In this document: piece after piece, positions 9,844 to 18,758 of the stretch | How positions within the stretch are numbered: the stretch's first letter is position 1 | How the letters are laid out: every line of letters begins with the position of its first letter | Assembly (NCBI GenBank): GCA_963793275.1 | Contig: CAWBZL010000001.1 | Span: 372,001 to 436,000 of the forward strand | Direction: 5' to 3' | Length of the DNA: 64,000 nucleotides | DNA from: Marinirhabdus sp963793275 | GTDB taxonomy: Bacteria > Bacteroidota > Bacteroidia > Flavobacteriales > Flavobacteriaceae | Position numbers and translations under genes: made by a program | The notes under the pieces: model-generated | Databases searched by the model: none | What the model was told of the DNA's origin: nothing | Seen by the model: only the letters and a program-made list of their open reading frames with translations

Positions 9844-11145
9844 TTACTTTTTCCTCATATAAATAGTAACCGGAACTCCGGTAAAATCGAATTCTTTACG
9901 CAATTTGTTTTCTATAAATCGTTTGTAAGGCTCCTTTACATACTGCGGAAGGTTTGCAAAAAAAGCAAATGCAGGATACGGTGTTGGGAGTTGGGTACAG
10001 TATTTAATTTTCACATATTTCCCCTTATACTGTGGCGGCGGGAAAGCTTCAATCACGGGTAACATGGTTTCGTTTAATACGGAAGTTTTAATTTTCTTCG
10101 TTCGGTTTTTATAGACCTCAACTGCAGTTTCAATCGCTTTAAAAATACGTTGCTTGGTCAACACCGAAATAAAGACAATGGGCACATCTGTAAAGGGTTC
10201 GCATTCTCGACGAATATACGCCTCCATTTCTTTAGTACTTTGATTGTCTTTTTCTACCAGATCCCACTTATTTACCAGAATTACGATCCCTTTATTATTG
10301 CGTTGCGCCAACCAGAAAATACTTTGTACCTGTCCGTCGAACCCACGGGTAGCATCTAAAACCAGTAAAATAACGTCGCAATGCTCAATAGCACGTACAC
10401 TTCGCATCACAGAATAAAACTCCAGATCTTCCTTTACTTTACTTTTTCTTCGTATCCCTGCTGTATCCACAAGGTTAAACTCAAAGCCAAAACGATCGTA
10501 TTTAGTATCCATACTATCGCGGGTGGTTCCGGCAATATCGGTCACTACAAATCTTTCTTTTCCTAATAAGGCATTAATAAAAGAAGATTTTCCTGCGTTG
10601 GGACGTCCTACAACTGCAAATCTTGGAAGCTCTGCTTTTTCAACCTTTGGCTCGTCCGGCAATGCTTTTACAAGATCGTCCAGCAAATCGCCACTTCCAC
10701 TCCCGTTAATACTAGAAATGGTATAATATTTCTCCACACCCATGGCATAAAACTCTACGGCATCGTTCTCACGTTTTGAACTGTCTACTTTATTAACCGC
10801 AAGAAAATAGGGTTTTCCACTTTTGCGAAGTAATTCGGCCACTTCCTGATCCATACCAGTAACTCCAGACTCTACGTCTACCATAAAAATAATGGCGTCT
10901 GCTTCGTCAATGGCGAGTTCTACCTGTTTGTCTATTTCGGCTTCAAATATATCGTCGCTTCCTACTACATATCCACCTGTGTCTATAAGGGAAAACTCCT
11001 TCCCATTCCAGTCACTTTTTCCATAATGGCGATCACGCGTCACACCGCTTGTGGCGTCTGTGATAGCCTCGCGACGTTGGATTAAACGATTAAAAAAAGT
11101 AGATTTCCCTACATTAGGTCTTCCTACAATGGCAACAATACTCAT
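9844..11145 (-). CDS. der: Ribosome-assembly GTPase Der (EngA)
   Basis: 433 residues. Two consecutive GTPase domains and a C-terminal KH-like domain, the signature of Der, which acts in 50S subunit assembly. G domain 1 has GRPNVGKS (about residues 7-14), DTGG and NKVD; G domain 2 has GRPNAGKS (about 180-187), DTAGIRRKS and NKWD. The C-terminal tail ends FDFTGVPVTIYMRKK, typical for the family. Essential in most bacteria. It follows era by 111 bp on the same strand. Confidence 0.97.
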   Translation of the reverse strand: MSIVAIVGRPNVGKSTFFNRLIQRREAITDATSGVTRDRHYGKSDWNGKEFSLIDTGGYVVGSDDIFEAEIDKQVELAIDEADAIIFMVDVESGVTGMDQEVAELLRKSGKPYFLAVNKVDSSKRENDAVEFYAMGVEKYYTISSINGSGSGDLLDDLVKALPDEPKVEKAELPRFAVVGRPNAGKSSFINALLGKERFVVTDIAGTTRDSMDTKYDRFGFEFNLVDTAGIRRKSKVKEDLEFYSVMRSVRAIEHCDVILLVLDATRGFDGQVQSIFWLAQRNNKGIVILVNKWDLVEKDNQSTKEMEAYIRRECEPFTDVPIVFISVLTKQRIFKAIETAVEVYKNRTKKIKTSVLNETMLPVIEAFPPPQYKGKYVKIKYCTQLPTPYPAFAFFANLPQYVKEPYKRFIENKLRKEFDFTGVPVTIYMRKK

Positions 11146-11256
11146 AGTGTGTGTTTAATGGGTGCAAAGGTAAGTTTTAGTTTGCAGTTCACAGTAGCTG
11201 TTCGCAGTTAAAATAATTTACATACCTCCTGCAAACTGCTACTGAATACTATATAC

Positions 11257-12156
11257 TTATTTGTTATGATATCCAAATCTACGTAGCTGCCTGTCGTCGT
11301 TACGCCAGTTTTTATTCACTTTTACGTAGGTTTCCAGGTGTACCTGTTTCCCAAAGAATTTCTCAAGATCCCTACGAGCCTCTACTCCTACGCGCTTTAA
11401 CGGAGCTCCTTTGTGCCCAATAATAATTCCTTTTTGGGTTTCGCGCTCTACCATAATAATAGAACGAATGCGTATGATATCTTCTTCTTCAAAAAACTCT
11501 TCGGTATCTATTTCTACAGAATATGGAATCTCTTTTTTGTAATGTATAAGGATTTTCTCGCGAATGATCTCATTCACAAAAAAACGCTCCGGCTTATCGG
11601 TTAGCTGATCTTTGGGATAAAATGGCGGGCTTTCGGGTAATAATTCAATGATCCGGGTAAAAACTTCGGCAACACCAAAATTTTCTAGTGCTGAAATAGC
11701 AAAAACTTCGGCATTGGGCACTTTTTCCTGCCAGTGTTGTAATGCTTCGGCCAGCAAGGTTTCATTTCCTTTGTCAATTTTGTTGATGAGCAGTAAAACA
11801 GGAATCTTTGCATTTGTGATCTTGTTAAAAAACTGTTCGTCTTTCAGCTCTTTTTCGCCTAATTCAACCAAATACAAGAGGACATCTGCATCTTCGAAGG
11901 CAGATTTTACAAAGTCCATCATACTTGCCTGCAATTGGTATGCCGGCTTAATAATACCTGGAGTATCGCTTAAAATCATTTGGAAATCATCACCATTTAC
12001 AATTCCTAAAATACGGTGACGGGTGGTTTGTGCTTTACTGGTAATAATGGAAAGTCTCTCGCCCACAAAGGCGTTCATTAAAGTACTCTTACCCACATTT
12101 GGGTTTCCAATAATATTTACAAATCCTGCTTTATGTGTTTTCTTATCTTCTTGCAT
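11257..12156 (-). CDS. era: GTPase Era
   Basis: 299 residues. N-terminal Ras-like GTPase domain with GNPNVGKST (about residues 17-25), switch II DTPG and NKID, followed by a KH type II RNA-binding domain with GHKGAPLKRVGVEARRDLE near residues 250-270. Era binds the 3' end of 16S rRNA and is needed for 30S maturation. It is 18 bp downstream of the antiporter gene and upstream of der, so these three minus-strand genes may share a transcript. Confidence 0.97.
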   Translation of the reverse strand: MQEDKKTHKAGFVNIIGNPNVGKSTLMNAFVGERLSIITSKAQTTRHRILGIVNGDDFQMILSDTPGIIKPAYQLQASMMDFVKSAFEDADVLLYLVELGEKELKDEQFFNKITNAKIPVLLLINKIDKGNETLLAEALQHWQEKVPNAEVFAISALENFGVAEVFTRIIELLPESPPFYPKDQLTDKPERFFVNEIIREKILIHYKKEIPYSVEIDTEEFFEEEDIIRIRSIIMVERETQKGIIIGHKGAPLKRVGVEARRDLEKFFGKQVHLETYVKVNKNWRNDDRQLRRFGYHNK

Positions 12157-12174
12157 ACTGCAAAGGTAGGCTAT

Positions 12175-13425
12175 TTAGGTTTCTTCTATTTTCACTTCTT
12201 GCACCAACTTGCCCACGGTTAACCCTTGTACAATAATGGAGAATACCACAACTACATAGGTAATTACCAAAAACAGATCACGTTCCATAGCCTCCGTAAG
12301 TCCAAGTGCCAACGCAATTGAAATTCCACCACGTAAGCCTCCCCAGGTCATAATGAGATTGGTTCTGGGAACAAAGTCCAGTTTTTTCTGAAAAAATTTT
12401 ATTGGCAACAATAAGGAAATATAACGGCATCCTAAAATAAGAGGAATGGCAATTAATCCCGCAACGATGTAGGACACTGTAAAGGAAAGTACTAGCATTT
12501 CCATACCTATAAGCACAAATAAAATAGTGTTTAGAAGAATATCTATGAGCTCCCAGAATTTATCTACATAGGTTTCTGTAATCTCAGACATGGTCGTGGC
12601 ACGAATCGTATCATTCCCCACCAACAAACCGGCAGTCACCATCGCCAGGGGTGCCGATAAGTGAAATTGCTGTGCTACTGCCGTCCCTACCATCACAGCG
12701 GCCAGGGTTATAATAACTTCAATATCATAATCGTCTATAGATTTCATGAGTCGGTACGTGATAAATCCTACAAAAAGACCCAGGACAATACCACCAATAA
12801 CTTCCTGCCCAAATAAAGAGATAATTTCCAGTGGTTCAATGGTTCCGGCATCTCCTGATTTTGCAATTTGAAAGATGGTTAAAAATACAACAACCCCTAC
12901 TCCATCATTAAACAGAGACTCGCCTACAATTTTTGTTTCTAATTTTTTAGGTACGTTGGCTTTTTTTAAGATTCCTAATACGGCAATAGGATCGGTTGGC
13001 GAAATTAAGGCACCAAACAAAAGACAATATATAAAGGCTACAGGAAGGCCCAGGAATTGCAATACATAAAACATAGCGCCACCCACTAAAAAAGTAGAAG
13101 TTAAAACGCCTACAGTAGAAAACGCCAGTACAGGCCAACGCTGGATTTTAAGCTGATTAAAATTGGTATGTAGCGCACCCGCAAAGAGTAAAAAGCTAAG
13201 CATAATATCCAACAAAACAGTTTTAAAATCTATTTTGGAGATAATATATTTTTCGGCATTTAAGAGCGTAGCGTCAAAATAACTGAGTCCCAGAACCGCC
13301 AGGGTAAAAACAATGGTAATCATCATTAAACCAATGGTGTTGGGCAATTTTAAGAATCTTACATTAATATAGCCAAAGACCGCAGCAATAAATACAAGTG
13401 CCGTAATAATTAAAAAATATTCCAT
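12175..13425 (-). CDS. Cation:proton antiporter, CPA1/NhaP type
   Basis: 416 residues, about 12 hydrophobic transmembrane segments, almost no soluble part. Family signatures are the ISPTDPIAVLGIL segment, the acidic ion-binding motif ESLFNDGVGVVVFL and the late MTWGGLRGGISIALAL segment of NhaP/NHE proteins. Predicted inner-membrane exchange of Na+ (or K+) for H+, useful for a marine organism. The stop lies 18 bp before the era start. Ion specificity cannot be read from sequence. Confidence 0.92.
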   Translation of the reverse strand: MEYFLIITALVFIAAVFGYINVRFLKLPNTIGLMMITIVFTLAVLGLSYFDATLLNAEKYIISKIDFKTVLLDIMLSFLLFAGALHTNFNQLKIQRWPVLAFSTVGVLTSTFLVGGAMFYVLQFLGLPVAFIYCLLFGALISPTDPIAVLGILKKANVPKKLETKIVGESLFNDGVGVVVFLTIFQIAKSGDAGTIEPLEIISLFGQEVIGGIVLGLFVGFITYRLMKSIDDYDIEVIITLAAVMVGTAVAQQFHLSAPLAMVTAGLLVGNDTIRATTMSEITETYVDKFWELIDILLNTILFVLIGMEMLVLSFTVSYIVAGLIAIPLILGCRYISLLLPIKFFQKKLDFVPRTNLIMTWGGLRGGISIALALGLTEAMERDLFLVITYVVVVFSIIVQGLTVGKLVQEVKIEET

Positions 13426-13516
13426 AGTTTGTGGTTGAGTGATGGACTAATGTAGTCATACTTCTTCAAATTTGAGAATTATGGGCTTATTTTAAAATAG
13501 ATACTGAAAATCCATT

Positions 13517-13978
13517 TTATTGGAAGGGTTTATTTCTGGAACGGTCATACAAAACAATACTTCCTGCTACAGCAACATTTAAGCTAAATTGGGATTGAAA
13601 CTGCACCAAAAAATGAGATTTCTCAATAGCTTCGTTGGTGAGGCCGTTATCTTCGGAGCCCAATACATAAACACAGCGTCTTGGATGGTGAAAATCTTCA
13701 AGGTTTTCGGCTTTCTCGGTTTTTTCAACACCAACTATTCGAACACCTTTGGGAAGATGGTTAAAAAAGTCTTCGAAATTTTTATAGTGATAATACGGCA
13801 TAGATTTTACAGCATTGTGTGTATCGCTCGCCTGATTTGCGTATCGTTTTCCCACTGTAAAAATGAAACTTGCGCCCAGGTTTTGAGCTGTGCGCCATAG
13901 TACGCCAAGGTTTTCAGGGGTTTTTCCGTGGAGGATTCCTATACCGAAGAATTCGGTTGTAAAATTATCTGGTTGCAT
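13517..13978 (-). CDS. TrmH/SpoU-family RNA 2'-O-methyltransferase
   Basis: 153 residues, a minimal SPOUT methyltransferase of TrmL-like size. Motif 1 NLGVLWRTAQNLGA lies near the N-terminus; motifs 2 and 3, VYVLGSEDNGLTNEAI and FSLNVAVAGSIVLYDR, form the SAM-binding trefoil knot. It lacks the N-terminal RNA-binding domain of RlmB/TrmH, so a tRNA substrate is likely but unproven. It is transcribed on its own, about 90 bp upstream of the antiporter. Confidence 0.9.
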   Translation of the reverse strand: MQPDNFTTEFFGIGILHGKTPENLGVLWRTAQNLGASFIFTVGKRYANQASDTHNAVKSMPYYHYKNFEDFFNHLPKGVRIVGVEKTEKAENLEDFHHPRRCVYVLGSEDNGLTNEAIEKSHFLVQFQSQFSLNVAVAGSIVLYDRSRNKPFQ

Positions 13979-14047
13979 ATCGTAAAGATATTCAGTAAAA
14001 TTAAATTACCGAATTCCTTTACTTAAAACTCTTAATAGTACCTTCAG

Positions 14048-14191
14048 TTATGGATTCATTTCTGTATCATTTGTAAGAGTATCGTTCTCTTGTTTGGAAG
14101 GCACAAAAAGGTGAAAATTGAATTTAAATTTATCCATATCTATATTAGCATACTGTATGGACTTCTTTTTTTTTGGGAAAGATGTATTCAT
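14048..14191 (-). CDS. Micro-protein, paralogue of the one at 14491-14631
   Basis: 47 codons, ATG at 14191, TAA at 14048. Predicted product begins MNTSFPKKKKSIQYANIDMD and continues KFKFNFHLFVPSKQ, ending in an acidic/polar tail. It is supported by a second copy 300 bp away with the same core Y-A-N-I-D-M-D-K-F-K-F-(N/D)-F-(H/N)-L-F-V and the same placement of flanking lysines, while the tails and DNA have diverged. Conservation of amino acids over DNA argues for real coding. No signal peptide, membrane segment or known domain. Function unknown; the two may be an antimicrobial, regulatory or toxin-like peptide family, but nothing shown here tells which. Confidence 0.6.
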   Translation of the reverse strand: MNTSFPKKKKSIQYANIDMDKFKFNFHLFVPSKQENDTLTNDTEMNP

Positions 14192-14490
14192 TATAGGTTT
14201 CTGGAGTTTATCACTTAGGTTGCATAAGTCGTGCCCAAAAAATAAATAGTCTCTGATATTACAACCTTGTGAAATTTAATCAAATCGTGTTTACCACAAA
14301 TCATTAACATCCAGATAGTTATATGTTTGGCTGTAATTTTTATCGTTACTAAAAAAATGTATTGAGCTAGCGAAGGACTATTTGAATACTGAACAATGGA
14401 AAGTCCTTACAAATAGATACCTCAAAAAGCAAAAAAAACGCCTCTACAAGTCGTTTTTCATTTCAGATAACAGCAACGTGATCGTATAGC
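14192..14490. other. Spacer between the two micro-protein genes
   Basis: About 300 bp of AT-rich sequence. Apart from the terminator at its upper end, I see no convincing reading frame or repeat. It probably holds the promoter of the lower micro-protein gene (read on the minus strand). Confidence 0.5.
14434..14458 (-). terminator. Rho-independent terminator after the upper micro-protein gene
   Basis: AAAAACG (14434-14440) and CGTTTTT (14452-14458) form a 7-bp stem around an 11-nt loop; on the minus strand the stem runs into a further T tract. It lies 33 bases past the stop of the micro-protein gene at 14491-14631. Confidence 0.55.
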
Positions 14491-14631
14491 CTATAAAATA
14501 TTTCGAGTTTCTTCTTTAATGGTAGTAGTCTCGTCTTCTGAAGTTACAAAAAGATTGAAGTCGAATTTGAATTTGTCCATGTCTATATTTGCATATTTCA
14601 TAGACTTCTTATTTTCCGGGGATGAATACAT
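14491..14631 (-). CDS. Micro-protein, paralogue of the one at 14048-14191
   Basis: 46 codons, ATG at 14631, TAG at 14491. The product starts MYSSPENKKSMKYANIDMDK and continues FKFDFNLFVTSEDETTT, closing with a charged KEETRNIL tail. Core residues are shared with the neighbouring paralogue. A terminator-like hairpin follows the stop, supporting independent transcription. No known domain is recognised. Upstream, on the minus strand, is AT-rich sequence consistent with a promoter. Confidence 0.62.
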   Translation of the reverse strand: MYSSPENKKSMKYANIDMDKFKFDFNLFVTSEDETTTIKEETRNIL

Positions 14632-14872
14632 ATTCGTAGGATTTAATATTATTGGTTTGGGACTGCAAAGATGAAGCTATTCTTTAAACAATCAATTTTT
14701 CAATTGTTATAATATCGTTATAAATTTGTTAATTAAAACTTCCTATTTTTAATGAATACAAAGGAAGTGGGAACAAAATACTGCCTTTAATATATAATTT
14801 AACCACGATTAATTTTGAAGATAATAACCTACAAACCTACCCAAAGATAGCACTAAACCAAAACCCATTTCC

Positions 14873-14880
14873 TACTTTTG
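14873..14880 (+). promoter_or_regulatory. -7 element TACTTTTG, leaderless-type spacing
   Basis: Perfect match to the Bacteroidota -7 consensus TAnnTTTG, ending five bases before the ATG at 14886. Transcription would begin at or within a base or two of the start codon, so the mRNA would be leaderless. No good -33 TTG is visible at the usual distance. Confidence 0.45.
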
Positions 14881-14885
14881 AAGTC

Positions 14886-15662
14886 ATGCTGTATACCATT
14901 ATATTTTTAGTTTTAGTTGGATTTGCCGTATTCGCATTTACAAGAACCAAGAAAAAGAAGTCGCAACGTTCAACGATGCTCTGGCACGATCTTTTACTGA
15001 AACACGTAGCATTCTACCCCAGATTAAATGCTAAAAATCAGGCTACATTCAGAAAACGAATGCAATTATTTTTGGACGAAGTGTATGTTGAAGGCGTGAA
15101 AACGAAATTGGAAGAACTGGATTATGTATTAGTTGCCGCCAGTGCTGTAATTCCCGTATTTGGTTTTAGAGAATGGCACTACAATAACTTGAGTGGCGTA
15201 CTTATCTACCCTGATTTTTTTAATGAGGATTTGCAGTTTGAGAGTACTTCAGAAAACAGGAGAATTTTAGGCATGGTGGGAACCGGACAATTTGAAGGCC
15301 AGATGATATTGAGTAAAACCGCGCTAAGAAAGGGCTTCAGCAATAAAACCGACAAACAAAACACGGCGGTTCACGAATTTATACACCTTATAGACAAAAC
15401 CGACGGCGTTACAGACGGCATCCCTGAACGCTTACTGGAACATACCTACACCATCCCCTGGCTTACCTTAATGCACCAGGAAATGGAGGCGATACATCAT
15501 AACAAGTCAGATATACGAGCCTATGGAGGTACTAATCAGCAAGAATTCTTTGCTGTTGCTTCCGAGTACTTTTTTGAAAGACCCAAACTGCTAAAACGCA
15601 AAAATCCGGCATTGTATAAAATGCTGGAAGAATGCTTTCAGACCAAAAATTACGCAACATAA
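14886..15662 (+). CDS. MtfA-like zinc metallopeptidase (M90 family)
   Basis: 258 residues. An N-terminal membrane anchor (residues 2-19) followed by a basic RTKKKKSQR stretch, then the MtfA-type peptidase domain with the zinc motif HEFIHLID (HExxH) near residue 165 and a distal acidic segment NQQEFFAVASEYFFE. E. coli MtfA is a peptidase that binds the Mlc regulator of glucose uptake; that regulatory role cannot be assumed here because the partner is not seen. The membrane anchor is an addition relative to the soluble E. coli protein. Confidence 0.86.
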   Translation: MLYTIIFLVLVGFAVFAFTRTKKKKSQRSTMLWHDLLLKHVAFYPRLNAKNQATFRKRMQLFLDEVYVEGVKTKLEELDYVLVAASAVIPVFGFREWHYNNLSGVLIYPDFFNEDLQFESTSENRRILGMVGTGQFEGQMILSKTALRKGFSNKTDKQNTAVHEFIHLIDKTDGVTDGIPERLLEHTYTIPWLTLMHQEMEAIHHNKSDIRAYGGTNQQEFFAVASEYFFERPKLLKRKNPALYKMLEECFQTKNYAT

Positions 15663-15712
15663 ATTAGAAAGCTACAGACCAATTGCTATCTGTGGAATCC
15701 TCAATTTTAATT

Positions 15713-15720
15713 TATCTTTG
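15713..15720 (+). promoter_or_regulatory. -7 element TATCTTTG, leaderless-type spacing
   Basis: Matches TAnnTTTG and ends five bases before the ATG at 15726, the same geometry as the element before the MtfA-like gene. A TTG lies at 15683-15685, but 27 bases away, longer than usual. Confidence 0.45.
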
Positions 15721-15725
15721 ACAGC

Positions 15726-17282
15726 ATGAGTACATTGGTTCAGATTTCAATATTGCCCAAACAACAGGAAGATTTGCCTTATATCCTGGAATTAGGTCTT
15801 ACCAAGGCAAAATTATACAAACGCGATATTAAGGACTGGCGCATAAGAAAGCGCTCTATAGATGCGCGTCGTGCCCCTGTAAAACTAAACCTACAGTTAG
15901 AATTCTGGCTCAAAAACGAGGAAATTAAAGACATTCCTCCGTTTGTCCCACAGCAGGTAACAGATTGTGAACCGATCGCTATTATAGGCGCTGGTCCTGC
16001 AGGGTTATATGCTGCACTTAGGGCCATAGAAGTTGGCTTAAAGCCTATTCTTTTTGAAAGAGGAAAAGATGTACGTGAACGTAGAAGAGATCTTGCAAAA
16101 ATTAATAAAGAGCACCTTGTTGACTCGGATTCTAATTATTGCTTTGGTGAAGGAGGTGCCGGTACGTATAGCGATGGAAAGTTATACACCCGATCTAAAA
16201 AGAGAGGAAACGTCTTAAAAGCAATGGAGTGGTTTGTACATTTTGGAGCCAATCCTGAAATATTGGTAGACGCCCACCCACATATTGGCACCAACAAATT
16301 ACCTAAGATTATTACTGCTATGCGCAAAGCAATTACTGAAGCTGGTGGTGAGGTTCATTTTAACTCGAAACTTACTGATCTTAAAATTGAAGATAATAGT
16401 ATTAAAGCATTAGAGATTAATAATAATCATTGGCATTCTTTTGATACGGTGATTTTAGCGACAGGCCATTCTGCCAGAGATATTTTTTATCTACTTCACG
16501 AACATAACATAAAAATTGAAGCAAAACCCTTTGCCATTGGCGTACGGATAGAACACCAACAAGAATTAATTGACGCTATCCAATACCATGGCGATGCAGA
16601 CAACCCATACCTCCCTCCCGCATCCTATGGCCTGGTAGAGCAGGTAGATGGATTGGGAGTATACTCTTTTTGTATGTGTCCTGGCGGTATTATTGCTCCC
16701 TGTGCCACCGCCCAGGAAGAGGTAGTTACAAATGGCTGGAGTCCCAGCAAACGTAATAATCCCTATGCCAATTCTGGAATTGTTGTAAGCGTGGCCCCGG
16801 AGGATCTCCCGGATTATATGGAAGGAGACCCTTTTACATGTCTTAATTTTCAACAAAAAGTAGAACGGGATTGTTGGGAAGCAGCAGGAAAATCGCAGGC
16901 TGTTCCTGCACAACGTATGATAGATTTTGTGGAAGGGCGAATTTCTGAAAATTTCCCGAAGACTTCCTACCAACCGGGAATAGTTGCCGTAGATCTAAAT
17001 AAAGTATTACCTCAACTTATTGCAAAGCGATTGCGAAAAGCTTTTAAAGCATTCGGCCGGAAAATGAAAGGCTATTACACCAACGAAGCAGTACTCCATG
17101 CTCCTGAAAGCAGAACATCCTCCCCGGTTTCTATTCCCAGAAATACTGAGACTCTGGAACATATTGAAATTGCCGGATTGTATCCCTGTGGTGAAGGTGC
17201 CGGATACGCCGGCGGGATTATATCTGCTGCTATCGATGGAATTAACTGTGTAGACGCTATTGCCAGGAAAAAAGGGCATTAA
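15726..17282 (+). CDS. FAD-dependent oxidoreductase (COG2509-type flavoprotein)
   Basis: 518 residues. A short N-terminal domain (about 1-80; DIKDWRIRKRSIDARR) precedes a Rossmann FAD-binding motif IIGAGPAGLYAAL near residue 87 with the acidic ribose-binding end LFERGKDVRERR. The middle contains NYCFGEGGAGTYSDGKLYTR and the C-terminus GEGAGYAGGIISAAIDGINC, both hallmarks of this conserved but poorly understood NAD(P)/FAD-dependent dehydrogenase family. No membrane segments. Substrate unknown. Its stop overlaps the stop of the convergent small basic gene. Confidence 0.9.
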   Translation: MSTLVQISILPKQQEDLPYILELGLTKAKLYKRDIKDWRIRKRSIDARRAPVKLNLQLEFWLKNEEIKDIPPFVPQQVTDCEPIAIIGAGPAGLYAALRAIEVGLKPILFERGKDVRERRRDLAKINKEHLVDSDSNYCFGEGGAGTYSDGKLYTRSKKRGNVLKAMEWFVHFGANPEILVDAHPHIGTNKLPKIITAMRKAITEAGGEVHFNSKLTDLKIEDNSIKALEINNNHWHSFDTVILATGHSARDIFYLLHEHNIKIEAKPFAIGVRIEHQQELIDAIQYHGDADNPYLPPASYGLVEQVDGLGVYSFCMCPGGIIAPCATAQEEVVTNGWSPSKRNNPYANSGIVVSVAPEDLPDYMEGDPFTCLNFQQKVERDCWEAAGKSQAVPAQRMIDFVEGRISENFPKTSYQPGIVAVDLNKVLPQLIAKRLRKAFKAFGRKMKGYYTNEAVLHAPESRTSSPVSIPRNTETLEHIEIAGLYPCGEGAGYAGGIISAAIDGINCVDAIARKKGH

Positions 17283-17437
17283 GAAGTACTCTTGCCCTGA
17301 TTCATTTTTTTTATGATTGCTTTTAAGCGCTCTTTCCTAAGTTCCTTTTCACTAACCAGCTTATTCTTTTTGCGATCCATTAATGTTGCATGTTTAGCTT
17401 TATTCTTTGTATTCTTTGCTTTTCCTTTTTTTGCCAT
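17279..17437 (-). CDS. Small lysine-rich protein
   Basis: 52 codons, ATG at 17437. The product begins MAKKGKAKNTKNKAKHATLM and ends KAIIKKMNQGKSTS; nearly half the residues are Lys or Arg. Nothing hydrophobic. Similar small basic proteins are common in Flavobacteria and could bind nucleic acid, but no domain is recognised. It is convergent with the flavoprotein gene, overlapping it at the stop codons. Coding is supported by the uninterrupted frame and strongly biased composition, not by homology. Confidence 0.6.
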   Translation of the reverse strand: MAKKGKAKNTKNKAKHATLMDRKKNKLVSEKELRKERLKAIIKKMNQGKSTS

Positions 17438-17531
17438 GGATGAAAACCCTTTTGGATAAATAACTAATCTTTAACAAAGGTACACTAACTTAATACCTAC
17501 ATTTCGGGCACTTAAAAATTTTAATCATTTT

Positions 17532-18212
17532 ATGAAAACCACCTTCGCTGTTGACGTTTTAAATTTTGAAACCATTGACGTACTACCCAATGCCTGGACA
17601 CAGCAAAACTATCTGGATATTCTGGGTGTTTTGGAATTTGGTGACACCTCGTCGCTACAACCTTCAGAATTGAAAGAAATGGCCATGATGGCGCTTACCG
17701 ATAATGAACCTAATGATGCTGCAAAAGCTTTATTAGACTATGTATTTGAGGAACGTCTTAACGAAGGACAAAAAGACAATCTTTCGCACGAAATGATTGG
17801 CGAAAAAATGTGGGAAGAATACGCAGAAATTCAAATGCACGAGGAATTTTTCAATATAGGCCAATTACTCTATCAATCGTATAACGGTAAGTTTCCACAT
17901 CCTGAAGCTGCACAATTTCAGCTTAAAATTTCAGCAAAAAAGAAAGCAGATTTTGACGTTTTTAAGTTGGATGCCGAAACCAACATTCTTAGAATCGTTA
18001 CACAAGGAATGCCTCCCAACACGCTTATCAACAGATTGTATAAAGAGGAGTTAACAGGCGAAGATTTTGAAGAAGCGCAACATATTATCTGGCAATTAAA
18101 AGAAACTTCAGCCGGTGAAAATAGCATTACTTTTAATGTGATCTCTTCGATGTATTGGTTCCGTGACTTAAAGTTTGTGGAAGGTTTTGAAGCAACTTTA
18201 GTAAGTGAATAA
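17532..18212 (+). CDS. Soluble protein of unknown function
   Basis: 226 residues, acidic, no signal peptide or membrane segment. I do not recognise the family. The N-terminal half is helical (SELKEMAMMALTDNEPNDAAKALLDYVFEE style), and the C-terminal part has strands around FDVFKLDAETNILRIVTQGMPP. Flanked by the small basic gene upstream and a small secreted protein downstream on the same strand. Confidence 0.72.
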   Translation: MKTTFAVDVLNFETIDVLPNAWTQQNYLDILGVLEFGDTSSLQPSELKEMAMMALTDNEPNDAAKALLDYVFEERLNEGQKDNLSHEMIGEKMWEEYAEIQMHEEFFNIGQLLYQSYNGKFPHPEAAQFQLKISAKKKADFDVFKLDAETNILRIVTQGMPPNTLINRLYKEELTGEDFEEAQHIIWQLKETSAGENSITFNVISSMYWFRDLKFVEGFEATLVSE

Positions 18213-18264
18213 TTAAATTCAAAAATTTAAGAATTTATTATCCTTTTTATTTCAAATTCAGAAT

Positions 18265-18272
18265 TACATTTG
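18265..18272 (+). promoter_or_regulatory. -7 element TACATTTG
   Basis: Matches TAnnTTTG, 21 bases before the proposed TTG start of the small secreted gene at 18294. A short 5' UTR of about 15 bases is predicted. Confidence 0.4.
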
Positions 18273-18293
18273 TATACAATTTAGTTAAATGCC

Positions 18294-18671
18294 TTGAAAA
18301 AATTTCAGAAAATAGTATGCCTTTGGATGGCAATTTTGCTTACAGCCTTGTCTGCAAATGCAACTATTTTAAATGATTTTGGAGTAGAGCATACTGATAG
18401 TAACAGTAAGGACAAAATTGATTCTATTTTGTCCGGCAAGGGTATTCCCTATTTTATAGATAGCTCACAGCAAGAACTTGTTGCTGAAAACGAGCAGGAA
18501 TCATTGCCACTCACACCAGATGGCTACCGCCATATTCATTCGCTGAGTAATTATAACGGTCTTCCCTTTTTCTTTTTTTTAAAGAACAGCCAAAAGATTT
18601 CTCCGGAGAATACTGCCCATAGTACGTATTACACAAAACAGATTCTTTTCCCCTTCCATTCCTACTGGTAA
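18294..18671 (+). CDS. Small secreted protein of unknown function
   Basis: 125 residues from a TTG start; an ATG seven bases upstream is out of frame and stops immediately. Signal peptide at residues 1-23 (WMAILLTALSANA). The rest is polar, with SKDKIDSILSGKGIPYFIDSSQQ and an aromatic segment near the C-terminus. No known domain. The -7 element at 18265 supports the start chosen. Confidence 0.55.
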   Translation: MKKFQKIVCLWMAILLTALSANATILNDFGVEHTDSNSKDKIDSILSGKGIPYFIDSSQQELVAENEQESLPLTPDGYRHIHSLSNYNGLPFFFFLKNSQKISPENTAHSTYYTKQILFPFHSYW

Positions 18672-18758
18672 TAGATTGTTGCATTATATACCTGAGTAAA
18701 ATTTTTACTGAAATTTTACCACAATTCAACAATTTAATTACATTAAAAACATACTATC

